Source: an uncultured Clostridia bacterium
GTDB lineage: Bacteria; Bacillota; Clostridia; Oscillospirales; Acutalibacteraceae
Direction: 5' to 3'
NCBI GenBank assembly: GCA_944380765.1
Contig: CALWIO010000011.1
Location: 1 to 56,812 of the forward strand
Length of the DNA stretch: 56,812 nt
Position 1 is the first letter of the stretch; each line of letters begins with the position of its first letter. Both the position numbers and the translations under genes were made by a program. Positions 42,625 to 52,908 of the stretch are shown here, piece by piece. Under the pieces are notes generated by a model. The model had not been told where the DNA came from. It made no database searches and was given only the letters and a program-made list of their open reading frames with translations.

Positions 42625-42714
42625 AAGCTCGCTCCTGTTTCTGTTTAGTTTAATTAAATGAGTCGCTGCCCTCCTTTCAAGCCATAGCGTATACTGTGAC
42701 TTTATTTCAAAATT

Positions 42715-42743
42715 ATTATAGCAACACTATGTTGACTTAACAA
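42715..42743 (-). promoter_or_regulatory. Promoter and TetR operator of the surface protein gene
   Basis: On the minus strand TTGTTA (42738-42743), 17 bp, TATAAT (42715-42720). The spacer holds the dyad CAACA-CTA-TGTTG (42722-42734). The sequence ACTGATGATTGTTAAG is shared with the promoter at 43520-43555. Confidence 0.82.
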
Positions 42744-42818
42744 TCATCAGTTTTAGTAATAACTGTTATAAACTCCACAAAACAAAATGTTTTGCCGTTT
42801 TAAAAGCCATACAAAAGA

Positions 42819-42845
42819 AAAAAGCCGCCCAAACGGACGGTTTTT
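42819..42845 (-). terminator. Terminator of the TetR gene
   Basis: Minus-strand hairpin CCGTCC-GTTT-GGGCGG followed by a T-run, just after the TetR stop. Confidence 0.7.
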
Positions 42846-42879
42846 CTGCAAATTTTTTATTGATTTTGCCCTTTAAAGG

Positions 42880-43461
42880 TTAATCTCTGACGGTAAATTC
42901 GGTCAGATTTTTCAGCGCGCTGCGGTTTACGCAGAAAAGCAGGTCGCAGATGGTGTTTTCATCGGTGGCGTAATCGGAGCGCACCCATTGAAGAATAATG
43001 CCCGTACTGCCGTTCAATATATATGAAAATACATACTGCTCCACGCTGGGCATAAATGTGATATTGAGATTTTCCACAAAATTAAGTATGGAGCGCTGAA
43101 CAAAGCGCGACTTGAAATTAGGATCTGCCGAGTCGATAAGCAGCACCCTGAACACCTTATCGTTTTCCTTTAAATACTTTAAAAAGGACTGTATGTATTT
43201 GTGAGCGCCCGTATCGTTTTCGGCTCCGATTTTCTTTAAGTGCTCGTCGGTGGCGTTTATTATCTCATCTTCAAGCTCTCTGAGCATATCCTCGGGCTCG
43301 TTATAATGGGCGTAAAAGGTGGAACGGTTGAGGTCGGCGCGCTCGCAAAGCTCCCTTACGGAAATTTTGTGTATATCGCCTTTTTCTTTCAGCAAATCCA
43401 TAAGAGCGTTCTTAAACATCAGCTTTGACAGCCTGGTCCTTTGATTATTTTTTGTATTCAT
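42880..43461 (-). CDS. TetR family regulator of the host rhamnoside operon
   Basis: A 193-residue repressor with an N-terminal HTH (ISVRELCERADLNRSTFYAHYNEPEDML) of the DhaS/TetR_C_7-like type, where the recognition helix reads NRSTFYAHY. The C-terminal helical domain probably binds the inducer. It is divergent from the GPH symporter gene (153-bp gap). The ACAACA-N3-TGTTGT dyad in that gap, repeated in the surface protein promoter on its other side, is the likely operator. Confidence 0.87.
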   Translation of the reverse strand: MNTKNNQRTRLSKLMFKNALMDLLKEKGDIHKISVRELCERADLNRSTFYAHYNEPEDMLRELEDEIINATDEHLKKIGAENDTGAHKYIQSFLKYLKENDKVFRVLLIDSADPNFKSRFVQRSILNFVENLNITFMPSVEQYVFSYILNGSTGIILQWVRSDYATDENTICDLLFCVNRSALKNLTEFTVRD

Positions 43462-43526
43462 TTTTATTACCCCGTCAAATTTAATTTTTTTGTTGGTTTT
43501 ATAACATTCAAAATGTAAACTGATGA

Positions 43527-43555
43527 TTGTTAAGACAACAATGTGTTGTTATAAT
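43527..43555 (+). promoter_or_regulatory. Promoter and TetR operator of the host rhamnoside operon
   Basis: TTGTTA (43527-43532), 17 bp, TATAAT (43550-43555). The dyad ACAACA-ATG-TGTTGT (43535-43549) fills the spacer, so a bound repressor would exclude RNA polymerase. Confidence 0.85.
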
Positions 43556-43614
43556 GATAGTGTAATACAAAACCTGCCGAATGTCAAGCGGGAGAATTTG
43601 AAGGGAGTAAAAAA

Positions 43615-45084
43615 ATGATTAAAATTTTCAACTCGCCGCTTCTTCACACAAAAATCAAAAGCGAAGAAGTGCAGAAAAGCGAAAAATGGCTGGGCTATCT
43701 TTTAGGTCCCGCCGGAGCGCTGCTTTTAAACGCGGTGCTGGGTACATATCTTAATGTTTACTATACGGATGTTCTCAAACTTACCACCGTCTGGGGCGGA
43801 GCGTTTCTGACAATCTTCCCGATTGTCTCAAAAATACTTGACGCCGTTACAAACATTATAATGGGATACATAATCGACCGCACAAAGACCGGAGAGGGCA
43901 AGGCGCGCCCCTGGATATTTATTTCCGCGCCCATGCTCACAATAACGGGCATACTGCTTTTTACCGTTCCGTCCGGCAATCAGACCATACAGGCAATATG
44001 GGTAATGATTTCCTACAACCTGTTCTACTCTCTGGCATTTACAATATTTAATATGAGCCACGGGCTTATGGTTCCGCTTTCAACGCGGGACACGGAAAAA
44101 CGCGGCTCGCTTTCGGTATTCAATCAGATTACCACAATAATGATGAGCGGAATTATAGTCGCGCTTATTTTCCCGATGGTAGTTATGCCTCTTCTGGGTG
44201 TTGACAAATCAAAGTGGATTACCACAATGTGCATACTTTCAATAATCGCTCTGCCCTTTACCCTGCTTGAATACTACTTTACAAAAGAGCGGGTTACTCT
44301 TGAGGACGAGGGAAAACCCGAAAAGGAAAAAACTCCTTACAAGAAGCTGCTCAAAGCGATTTTCAGCGACAGGTATATGGTGCTGATTCTTCTTTATTTC
44401 CTTATTTATACCATAGGCACTCAGTTTAAAAATCTCGGACTTGTATATTTCTGCAACTATGTGCTCGGAACCTACAACGACGGCATAACGCAGACGCTCA
44501 TCTCGGTTGTGGGCGGCATACCGATGGGTATAGGCATATTCGCGGTATGGCCTCTTGCCAAAAAATTCGGAAAGCGCAACCTTACCATGGCGGGCTTTAT
44601 ACTCTACGCGATAGGAAGCGCAATATGCTGGATTATGCCCACAAATATGGTGGTTGTAATCATAGGGCAGTTTATAAAAAATATCGGCGGTCTGCCCTGT
44701 TCTTATGTATTTATGGCGCTGTTTGCCGATGTTCTCGACCACATGGAATGGAAGAACCGCTTCCGCTGTGACGGTGTGGCTATGTCGGTTTACAATACGA
44801 TTGCCGTTGCGATCGTGGGAGTTGTTACCGGACTTTTCAACCTGCTTCTCGCTAAAACGGGTTATGTAGCCCCCTATTACAACGCGGCAGGCGAACTTAT
44901 AGCCGTACAGAGCGAAAGCGTAAAAAACGCAATTACCTTCTCGTTTGTAGGACTTGAAACCATTACCGCGGTTATACTCGTTATAATTCTCGCCTTTATC
45001 CCCGTTGAAAAACACATCAAAAAAGAGCAGGAAGAAATAAAAGCGAGAAAACTGGCGGAGAGAGCCGGCAATGGCGTTCAGTAA
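43615..45084 (+). CDS. GPH family glycoside/cation symporter (host cluster)
   Basis: A 489-residue, roughly 12-helix transporter of the MelB/XynP type: [29 protein letters not shown] is the GPH signature, and [19 protein letters not shown] is the conserved late loop. GAAGGGAG precedes the ATG. It overlaps the GH1 gene by 14 bp. It is only distantly similar to the island's symporter although both belong to the same family, so the imported glycosides may differ. Confidence 0.9.
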   Translation: MIKIFNSPLLHTKIKSEEVQKSEKWLGYLLGPAGALLLNAVLGTYLNVYYTDVLKLTTVWGGAFLTIFPIVSKILDAVTNIIMGYIIDRTKTGEGKARPWIFISAPMLTITGILLFTVPSGNQTIQAIWVMISYNLFYSLAFTIFNMSHGLMVPLSTRDTEKRGSLSVFNQITTIMMSGIIVALIFPMVVMPLLGVDKSKWITTMCILSIIALPFTLLEYYFTKERVTLEDEGKPEKEKTPYKKLLKAIFSDRYMVLILLYFLIYTIGTQFKNLGLVYFCNYVLGTYNDGITQTLISVVGGIPMGIGIFAVWPLAKKFGKRNLTMAGFILYAIGSAICWIMPTNMVVVIIGQFIKNIGGLPCSYVFMALFADVLDHMEWKNRFRCDGVAMSVYNTIAVAIVGVVTGLFNLLLAKTGYVAPYYNAAGELIAVQSESVKNAITFSFVGLETITAVILVIILAFIPVEKHIKKEQEEIKARKLAERAGNGVQ

Positions 45085-46345
45085 CGATTTTTTATGGGGC
45101 GTTTCCACCTCTGCCGCTCAGATTGAGGGCGGAGCCTATCAGGACGGCAGAACCGCGAGCATTTGGGACATATTCGCGCAGAACGGAAAAACGGCGAACG
45201 CAAAAAGTTTTTCAGACGCCTGCAACAGCTACAATATGTTCGACAGGGACCTGGATAATCTTATAAAGCTCGGAGTCAACTCCTACCGGCTGTCAATTTC
45301 CTGGTCAAGAGTTCTGCCGCAGGGCACGGGAGCGCTGAACCAAAAAGGGCTTGACTATTACAGAACCGTATTTGACAAGCTTCTGAACGCCGAAATAAAA
45401 CCGAATGTCACGCTGTATCACTGGGATTTGCCGCAGGCGCTTCAGGAAAAAGGTGGCTGGGCAAACAGGGACTGCATATTCTGGTTTGAGGAATACGCGG
45501 CAAAAATGTTCCGTGAATTTTCACGCACAGTGCCCTTGTGGTCCACGGTAAACGAGCCGATAGCCACCTATATGGGCTACGCGAAAGGCAAATTCGCTCC
45601 CGGCATAGCGGACGAAAAAACCGGAAATCAGGCGAGGCACAACCTGCTGGTGGCTCACGGGCACGCGGTTGACGCTTTCAGAAAAGAAGCGGACAGTTCC
45701 TCGCAAATCGGCATTGTTATTGATATATGGAAACGCTATCCGAAAACCCTGAACCGGAAAAATCTTGAAGCCGTAAAAGACGAGGACGAGAGAAACCGGA
45801 AGTTCTACACCGACCCCGTTTTGGGAAAAGGATATTCCGACTACATTTTAAGAAAGCTGAAAGAGGAAAACACCCTTATGGAAATCGCGCCCGACGATTA
45901 CGGGTATATGCAAAAGCCCATCGACTTTTTCGGGCTGAACATTTATAACCGCGTGGTGATTTCCAAATCGCGAAAAACCGACAAAAAGCTCTTTCAGGGC
46001 GGAAATGTTCAGGACAACAACAGCGGCTATTATCCGAAAGTTGTATATGACACCGTGAAAATGCTGCGTGAAATGTACGGTTTGAAAATTCCGGTTTACA
46101 CAACGGAAAACGGCACTCCCGGCTATCTTTTTGAGCCGAAGGGCTTCAACTCAATGATTAACGACAACAGGCGCATAAGATACATAGACGATTGCCTTAG
46201 CTGGATTGAAAAAGCCAACGAGGACAATCTTGATATAAGAGGGTATTACGCATGGAGTCTTATGGATAATTTCGAGTGGTGCGCCGGTCACCGTATGAAA
46301 TACGGTTTAATTCACACTGATTTTAAAACCTTTAAACCCGAATGA
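45071..46345 (+). pseudogene. GH1 beta-glucosidase with a C-terminal frameshift
   Basis: The 424-residue frame keeps the whole catalytic barrel: FLWGVSTSAAQIEGG, acid/base in TVNEPI (Glu162), nucleophile in TTENGTPG (Glu346), YAWSLMDNFEWCAG. It then ends early at KTFKPE. Another frame from about 46340 reads RMKKSAYFYRDYIKS and stops at 46411-46413, overlapping the GH78 ATG by 4 bp, which is the operon's normal spacing. So an indel near 46336-46343 removed the conserved last 25 or so residues. The enzyme may still fold, and automatic annotation will show a CDS. Confidence 0.82.
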
Positions 46346-46409
46346 AAAAAAGCGCGTATTTTTACCGCGACTATATAAAGTCGCATAAAAATCAGAACGG
46401 AGGAAATCA

Positions 46410-48959
46410 ATGAAAGCTGTTAACCTTAAAACAGAATACCTTGAAAATCCCATAGGCATAAACATAGCCTCGCCCCGCCTTTTCTGGAACTGCGAGGGCG
46501 GTACGGCGCAGTCGGCGTACAGGATTGTTATGAAAGACGCCCGCGGAGAAATTCTCTGGGACAGCGGAAAAACCGACTCCTCAAAAATGACCGGCATACG
46601 CTGTCCGCTGACTTTTGAATCACGCCGCCGGGTTTATTGGAGCGTTATGCTCTGGGACGAAAGCGGAGAAGAGGGCGAGTGGTCAGAAACGGCGTTTTTT
46701 GAAATTGGACTGTTAAACGCCGGCGACTGGAAAGCCGGCTGGATTACCGGAAACTATAAAGTAAACAAAAAGCTGCGCTATCCCGCGGATTACTTTAAAA
46801 AAGAGTTTTCCGCGCGCGGCGGCATTGAGAGCGCACGCCTTTATGTTACCGCCTGCGGCATTTACACCGTCAGCGTAAACTCGGAAAGCGTAGGCATGCC
46901 CTTGGCTCCCGGTATAACCGATTACAGAAAGCGCGTTCAGTATCAGACCTATGATGTAACGGCTCTTATTAAAGAGAACAACACCCTTACCGCCTGCCTT
47001 GCGGACGGCTGGTACAGAGGCTCCTGCGGAGCGTGGGGACTTAAAAATCAGTACGGCACAGAAACCAAGCTTTTGGCTCAGCTTGAAATAAATTACAATG
47101 ACGGCAGCCGCGACACGGTTATTACAGACGAAAGCTGGCGCTGGTCCAATGACGGAGCGGTAACATTCGCTGACATTCAGGACGGCGAAACCGTTGACGC
47201 CCGCAAAGAGCCGTCATACTCCTCATTCGCGAAGCTCACCTCCCACAGCGTTGTTCCCACCGCTTCCGACAGCGTGCCCATAGCCGAAATGGAAACCTTT
47301 AAGGGCAAAGCGCGCCTGTCGCCCTCGGGCAAAACAATTATTGACTTCGGGCAGAATATCGCCGGATATGTTTCCTTTAAGATAAACGCCGAAGCCGGGC
47401 AGAAAATCAAAATCCGTTTCGGTGAGCTGATAGACGAAAACGGCGAGCTTACGCAGAAAAACATTCAGTGCAGCAGCAAAAAGAAAACCACTCCTCTTCA
47501 GAAAGCGGAATACATCTGCAAAGACGGAGTCAACATATATAAACCTCATTTTTCGATTTTCGGCTTTCAGTACGCGGAAATCGAAACCGACGCCGAAATT
47601 CACGAAGAGGACTTCACGGCAATCGCCGTTTACTCGCGAATGGAGGAAACGGGATTTTTTGAAAGCTCCAACGAGCTGCTCAACAAATTCGTCACCGCCA
47701 CAAAATGGTCCACAAAAAGCAACAGCGCCGACCTGCCCACCGACTGCCCCACAAGGGAGCGCCACGGCTGGCTCGGAGACGCGCAGATTTTCGTAAACAC
47801 CGCGAGCTATCTTTTTGACTACATTTCGTTCGCGAAAAAATTTGTAAACGATATCGGCGACGCTCAGCTTAAAAACGGCAACTATACACAGATTGTACCC
47901 GTTGGCGGCGTTGACTTTTATATGAACTATATGAACGGCTCGGCGGGCTGGTCGGACGCGGGCGTGTTTATTCCCTACCGTCTTTACAAACGCTACGGCG
48001 ACACGGATATATTAAAGGAAAAATATGACTCTATGCGCCGTTTTGCCGAATACAAAATAAAAACTCTCGGCAAGTGGTATTTTACCGCCCTGCCTACGGG
48101 AATAGGATTTAAAAACTTCAAGAACATCTCAAACTACGGTCAGTCCTACGGCGAATGGGCAGAGCCTGCCGATGTAAAGGCTCTGGAAATATCCGACTTT
48201 ATAAGTCCCCACCCGGAGGAAACAACCGCCTACATAGTTTATATGCTGCGCTGTATGGCGGAAATAGCGGCCATTCTGGGCAAGAGCGATGACGAAAAGC
48301 GTTACGCCGGATACGCCGAAAAAGCAAAACTGGGGTATCAGCAGCTTGTTAAAACCAAAAAGTTCTCGCTTGATACCGACCGGCAGGCAAAACTGGTGCG
48401 TCCGCTTTATATGAAACTGCTTGACAAAGAGCAGAGGGAATACGCCGAAAACAGGCTCATAAAAGCCCTTGACAATTACGGCTGGCGTCTCGGCACGGGA
48501 TTTCTTTCCACGCCGCTGATACTTGATGTGCTGGCGGAAATCGACCTTGACAGCGCTTACCGTCTGCTTGAAAACGAGGAAATGCCCGGCTGGCTCTTTA
48601 TGACAAAGACGGGAGCCACCACCATTTGGGAAAGCTGGGAGGGCACATCGGCTCAGGGCGGAATCGCCTCTCTCAACCACTACTCAAAGGGAGCCGTATG
48701 CGAATGGCTGTTCTCTTCCATGTGCGGAATACAAATTGACGGCGACAGCCGTTTTGTGATAAAGCCCATGCCCGGCGGAAACTTCACCTACGCGAAAGCC
48801 GAATACAAAAGTATATGGGGCACCGTGCGCTCCGGCTGGGAAAAGAAAGACGGCAAATATGTTTACAGCGTAGTTATTCCGCCTAACACCACCGCAAAAA
48901 TCATACTCCCCGGCAAAGAGGCGCAGACAGTGCGCTCGGGCAGCTACACATTCGAGTAA
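46410..48959 (+). CDS. GH78 alpha-L-rhamnosidase (host cluster)
   Basis: An 849-residue rhamnosidase with the same layout as the island enzyme: SAYRIVMKDA, LYVTACGIYTVSVN, CLADGWYRGSCG, then DCPTRERHGWLGDA (Asp445, Glu450, Asp457), MNGSAGWSDAG and TTIWESWEG with the distal Glu. GGAGG precedes the ATG. No signal peptide. The two copies share motifs throughout but differ widely in the surface loops, so they are homologues rather than a recent duplication. Confidence 0.92.
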   Translation: MKAVNLKTEYLENPIGINIASPRLFWNCEGGTAQSAYRIVMKDARGEILWDSGKTDSSKMTGIRCPLTFESRRRVYWSVMLWDESGEEGEWSETAFFEIGLLNAGDWKAGWITGNYKVNKKLRYPADYFKKEFSARGGIESARLYVTACGIYTVSVNSESVGMPLAPGITDYRKRVQYQTYDVTALIKENNTLTACLADGWYRGSCGAWGLKNQYGTETKLLAQLEINYNDGSRDTVITDESWRWSNDGAVTFADIQDGETVDARKEPSYSSFAKLTSHSVVPTASDSVPIAEMETFKGKARLSPSGKTIIDFGQNIAGYVSFKINAEAGQKIKIRFGELIDENGELTQKNIQCSSKKKTTPLQKAEYICKDGVNIYKPHFSIFGFQYAEIETDAEIHEEDFTAIAVYSRMEETGFFESSNELLNKFVTATKWSTKSNSADLPTDCPTRERHGWLGDAQIFVNTASYLFDYISFAKKFVNDIGDAQLKNGNYTQIVPVGGVDFYMNYMNGSAGWSDAGVFIPYRLYKRYGDTDILKEKYDSMRRFAEYKIKTLGKWYFTALPTGIGFKNFKNISNYGQSYGEWAEPADVKALEISDFISPHPEETTAYIVYMLRCMAEIAAILGKSDDEKRYAGYAEKAKLGYQQLVKTKKFSLDTDRQAKLVRPLYMKLLDKEQREYAENRLIKALDNYGWRLGTGFLSTPLILDVLAEIDLDSAYRLLENEEMPGWLFMTKTGATTIWESWEGTSAQGGIASLNHYSKGAVCEWLFSSMCGIQIDGDSRFVIKPMPGGNFTYAKAEYKSIWGTVRSGWEKKDGKYVYSVVIPPNTTAKIILPGKEAQTVRSGSYTFE

Positions 48960-49010
48960 ACAAATCACCCTCAAAAGCCTTTAACGGCGCGGAAAACGGA
49001 GCTGATTAAA

Positions 49011-50384
49011 ATGACTTATCATCTGGCAATAGACATAGGCGCTTCAAGCGGCAGGGCAATTCTGGGCAGTCTTGACGGCGGCCGTCTGCGCCTTGAAGAG
49101 ATATACCGCTTTGAAAATTATATAAAAAAGGAAAACAGCGTTCTCATCTGGGACATTGAAAATCTGGTAAGCGAGGTTTTCAACGGCATAGCGAAATGCT
49201 CTAAGCTTGGAAAAATTCCGGCGACGGTGGCTGTTGACACCTGGGGCGTTGACTATGTGCTGCTTGACAGCGAGGGCCGCGAAATTCTGCCGGCAGTCTG
49301 CTACCGCGACAGCAGAACAGAAGAAGCCGCGAAGGAAGCCGCCGGAATAATGACGCAAAAGGAACTTTACCGCAGAACCGGTATTCAAAAGCAGAATTTC
49401 AACACGCTGTATCAGCTTTACTGCGATAAAAAGTCAGGCAAGCTGAAAAACGCCGCGCATTTTCTTATGATTCCCGACTACCTTGCCTACAAGCTGACGG
49501 GAGTTATGAAAAACGAATACACCAACGCCACCACCACCAACATGGTAAACGCTCAAAGCCGGAACTGGGACCGCGAAATACTCGGGCGATTTGAGCTGCC
49601 CGAAAGCATATTCCTGCCGCTTTCAATGCCCGGCGACTTTATAGGCAGATTCAGCAAAGCCGCAAGGGACGCGGCGGGCTTTGACGCCGAGGTTATATGC
49701 GCGCCGAGCCACGACACCGCAAGCGCGGTGTGCGCCTGTCCCATAAACGGCAGCTCGGTTTATATTTCCTCGGGCACCTGGTCGCTTATCGGCACCGAAA
49801 ACACCGAGCCTGTGTTGAGCGATGAAGCCCTTAACGCCAATTTTACCAACGAGGGCGGTATAGGCTGCCGTTTCCGTTTTCTTAAAAACATTATGGGAAT
49901 GTGGCTTTTTCAGAGCATACGCCGGGATATGGGCAAAAAACTGAGCTATGACGAGATGATGAACCTGGCTGAAAACAGCCCGTTTACTCAAAAAATCAAT
50001 CCCAACTCGCCCGAATTTACCGCTCCCGAAAATATGATTGAAGCCGTAAAAAAGGCGCTCAATAACAGCGAAATTGACGCCGGCGGAGTTTTAAACTGCG
50101 TTTATCACTCGCTCGCCCAGAGCTATGCGGACGCGGTAACGGAAATCGAGAATATAAGCGGCAAGAAGATTGACTCGGTAAACATTGTGGGCGGAGGCTG
50201 CAAGGACAGCTACCTTAACAGCCTTACAAAACGCTACACGGGCAAAAAGGTCTTTGCCGGTCCTGTTGAGGCGACCGCCACCGGAAACATTATGAGCCAG
50301 CTTATGTACCTTGACAGGGACTTAACCCTCGCTAAGGCAAGGGATATTATAAAGAACTCAGCGGACATTAAGGAGGTAATCTGA
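49011..50384 (+). CDS. rhaB: Rhamnulokinase (host cluster)
   Basis: A 457-residue FGGY kinase with HLAIDIGASSGRAILG, VDTWGVDYVL, PSHDTASAV and NIVGGGCKDSYLN. It is exactly the same length as the island copy and very similar along its length. It starts 51 bp after GH78; the gap holds no terminator. It overlaps rhaA by one base (TGATG). Confidence 0.94.
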   Translation: MTYHLAIDIGASSGRAILGSLDGGRLRLEEIYRFENYIKKENSVLIWDIENLVSEVFNGIAKCSKLGKIPATVAVDTWGVDYVLLDSEGREILPAVCYRDSRTEEAAKEAAGIMTQKELYRRTGIQKQNFNTLYQLYCDKKSGKLKNAAHFLMIPDYLAYKLTGVMKNEYTNATTTNMVNAQSRNWDREILGRFELPESIFLPLSMPGDFIGRFSKAARDAAGFDAEVICAPSHDTASAVCACPINGSSVYISSGTWSLIGTENTEPVLSDEALNANFTNEGGIGCRFRFLKNIMGMWLFQSIRRDMGKKLSYDEMMNLAENSPFTQKINPNSPEFTAPENMIEAVKKALNNSEIDAGGVLNCVYHSLAQSYADAVTEIENISGKKIDSVNIVGGGCKDSYLNSLTKRYTGKKVFAGPVEATATGNIMSQLMYLDRDLTLAKARDIIKNSADIKEVI

Positions 50385-51616
50385 TGTCATATACAGAAGC
50401 TAAAAACGCCTATCTCGCCCTCGGCGCCGACACGGAAAAGGCTATGGAGATTTTAAAGGACATTCCCGTTTCCGTACACTGCTGGCAGGGCGACGATGTA
50501 ACCGGCTTTGACAGCCGCAGCGCCCTTTCGGGCGGTATTCAGGCAACGGGCAACTATCCGGGAAAAGCCACCACCTTGGAAGAACTTATGGCGGATTTTG
50601 ACAAAGCCGCTTCGCTTATCCCCGGCAGAAAAAAGCTGAATCTCCACACGAGCTACGCCGTTTTTGACGGCGAGCCGGCCGGACGCGACAAGCTGAAACC
50701 CGAACATTTCGCAAAATGGGTGAAATTCGCAAAAGAGAGAAATATGGGAATCGACTTTAACCCCACATTTTTCTCGCACCCGATGGTAAAGGATAACCTT
50801 ACGCTCTCCTCTCCCGACGAAAGCGTAAGAAAATACTGGATAGAGCACGGCAAGGCGTGCCTCAGAATAGCCGAATATTTCGCGAAAGAAACCGGCGAGC
50901 CGTGCGTTATGAATATATGGATTCCCGACGGATACAAGGATATTCCCGCCGACAGATATTCGCCACGCGCCCGCTTCAAGGCGTCTCTTGACGAAATCCT
51001 TTCGGAAAGCTACGACAAAAGCAGGGTTTTTGTAACCCTTGAAAGCAAGGTTTTCGGAATAGGACTTGAAAGCTATACGGTCGGCTCTTCGGAATTCTGC
51101 CTTTCCTATTCGGACAGGGCGGGCATTACTCCGCTTTTGGATAACGGGCATTATCACCCCACCGAAACGGTAAGCGACAAAATTTCCGCGCTTTTGCTGT
51201 TTAACGAAAAAATCGCCCTGCACATAACCCGTCCCGTACGCTGGGACAGCGACCATGTGGTGCTTTTTGACGATGAGACAAGGGAAATCTGCAAAGAGAT
51301 TGTCAGAAACCGCGCCGTTGACAGGGTTTTTATCGCTACCGACTATTTTGACGCTTCCGTAAACCGTATCGCGGCTTGGGTAACAGGCGTCAGAAGCGTT
51401 GAAAAGGCTCTGCTTTTCGCCTTGCTTGAACCCTCCGCAAGACTTGCCGAGCTTCAGAACAGCGGCCGTCTTACCGAACTTATGGCTGCGCAGGAGGAGC
51501 TCAAAACAGCGCCTTTCGGAGAAGTCTGGGCGGAATATTTAAGACGGGAAAACATATCCGCCGACTACATAAGCGTTGTAAAGGAATATGAAGACGAGGT
51601 GCTTAGCAAGAGATGA
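50384..51616 (+). CDS. rhaA: L-rhamnose isomerase (host cluster)
   Basis: A 410-residue isomerase with the same metal-site segments as the island copy (DFNPTFFSHP, ESKVFGIGLESYTVGS, DNGHYHPTE, WDSDHVVLFDDE). AAGGAGG lies just upstream of the ATG. It is seven residues shorter than the island enzyme, with changes concentrated near residues 45-50 and the C-terminus. It overlaps rhaD by 4 bp. Confidence 0.95.
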   Translation: MSYTEAKNAYLALGADTEKAMEILKDIPVSVHCWQGDDVTGFDSRSALSGGIQATGNYPGKATTLEELMADFDKAASLIPGRKKLNLHTSYAVFDGEPAGRDKLKPEHFAKWVKFAKERNMGIDFNPTFFSHPMVKDNLTLSSPDESVRKYWIEHGKACLRIAEYFAKETGEPCVMNIWIPDGYKDIPADRYSPRARFKASLDEILSESYDKSRVFVTLESKVFGIGLESYTVGSSEFCLSYSDRAGITPLLDNGHYHPTETVSDKISALLLFNEKIALHITRPVRWDSDHVVLFDDETREICKEIVRNRAVDRVFIATDYFDASVNRIAAWVTGVRSVEKALLFALLEPSARLAELQNSGRLTELMAAQEELKTAPFGEVWAEYLRRENISADYISVVKEYEDEVLSKR

Positions 51617-52428
51617 AAGATATAATGACCGCTCCCTTTGTGGAAGAGATGAAAAAAACCGCCGCCAATATGTACCGGCTCGGCTGGGACGAGAGAAACG
51701 GCGGAAACATAAGCTATATGCTTGACGAAAACGAAGTGGCACAATACCTCGACACAAGCAGGGTATTAAGGACAATTCCCACAGGCTTTGACGCTTCCGC
51801 GCTTACCGGCAGAATCTTTATAGTCACCGGTACGGGCAAATATTTTAAAAATGTTAAGGACGACCCCGAAACAAACCTCGGAATTATACGGATTGCAAAA
51901 GACGGAACAACCGCCGAGCTTTTGTGGGGCTACAAGGACGGAGGAAAATTCACAAGCGAGCTTCCCGCTCACCTTATGAGCCATATTGCGCGGCTCAAAG
52001 CTGACCCTTTGAACCGCGTTGTTATGCACTCGCACCCCACCAACACCCTCGCTATGAACTATGTTGTAGAGCTTGATGAAAAGAAGTTTACCCACGCGCT
52101 GTGGGAAATGTGCACCGAGTGCATTGTGGTATTCCCCGACGGTGTGGGCGTGCTGCCATGGATGCTCTGCGGCACAAACGAAATAGGCGAGGCTACGGCT
52201 GAAAAAATGCTGCAATACCGCCTTGTTATATGGGCGCTTCACGGAATATACGGAGCGGGCAGAACTATGGACGAAGCTTTCGGCCTTATCGAAACAGTCG
52301 AAAAAGCCGCTCAGATTTATATGCTGACAGCGCACCTGCCGAGATTAAACACCATAAAAGACGAGGATATGAAAACCCTTGCCGAGGCGTTCGGCGTTGA
52401 GTACCGCAAAGATTTTCTTGATTTATAA
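51613..52428 (+). CDS. rhaD: Rhamnulose-1-phosphate aldolase (host cluster)
   Basis: A 271-residue class II aldolase with zinc ligands in VVMHSHPTNTLAMN and WALHGIYGAG, and the N-terminal GGNISYML. It is the same length as the island copy and highly similar. It is the last gene of the operon and is followed by a strong terminator. Confidence 0.94.
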   Translation: MKDIMTAPFVEEMKKTAANMYRLGWDERNGGNISYMLDENEVAQYLDTSRVLRTIPTGFDASALTGRIFIVTGTGKYFKNVKDDPETNLGIIRIAKDGTTAELLWGYKDGGKFTSELPAHLMSHIARLKADPLNRVVMHSHPTNTLAMNYVVELDEKKFTHALWEMCTECIVVFPDGVGVLPWMLCGTNEIGEATAEKMLQYRLVIWALHGIYGAGRTMDEAFGLIETVEKAAQIYMLTAHLPRLNTIKDEDMKTLAEAFGVEYRKDFLDL

Positions 52429-52470
52429 AATCCGCCGAAATCCCCATGTTTTCCTCCCCCGGCGGCAGTA

Positions 52471-52505
52471 AAAAACGGCAGAGATTAAATCTCTGCCGTT
52501 TTATT
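52471..52505 (+). terminator. Terminator of the host rhamnoside operon
   Basis: AAAACGGCAGAGAT-TAA-ATCTCTGCCGTTTT, a 14-bp perfect stem followed by ATTTATTTT. It may also serve the convergent fragment on the minus strand. Confidence 0.9.
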
Positions 52506-52908
52506 TATTTTGCGGTCGCCTGTCCCGCAGATGTTCCCGCGGTTACCGTATAGGTTTCGCCCGCGACAAGCTCCGGACTGCTGAAAATAACCGCGCTGAA
52601 AGACAGCTCGGGAGTAACCGTCAGAACGGTGTCCTCGTCCGAGTCTGAAACCGTGACCTTTGTTCCCGCGCTCTGGCTGCCCATATTCACGGCTATTACG
52701 CCCTGTTCTGAATCGCTGAAAGTCTGCGCCATTCCTGAAGCGCCTGTTCCTATAAAGGTTCCCCCGGTAATGACTCCCGTTGTGTCAAAGTCAAACGTTG
52801 CGGTGTCCCCCTGGTCAGGCCCGGTAACGGATATATAACCTCCGGAAATTTCAAGCGAGCCGTTGGCGTCAATGCCGTCGCCGGAAGCCGTAATATTTAA
52901 TGTTCCTC
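52505..52908 (-). pseudogene. 3' fragment of a carbohydrate-binding domain protein
   Basis: The minus-strand frame is open from about 52908 and reads GGTLNITASGDGIDANGSL, then ISGGYISVTGP, ITGGTFIGTGASGMAQ and a C-terminal TPELSFSAVIFSS...GQATAK. This is the beta-helical end of the large secreted carbohydrate-binding domain proteins (DUF4353-type by recall). The 5' part is missing and there is no start; the join falls within the 3' end of the 298-residue gene. A 75-codon ORF inside it (from 52732) is not an independent gene. Confidence 0.75.

Noticed and set aside
52505..52732. 75-residue protein as an independent small gene
   Set aside because: Its frame continues upstream with carbohydrate-binding-domain sequence and the internal ATG has no ribosome site. 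It is the tail of a truncated gene.
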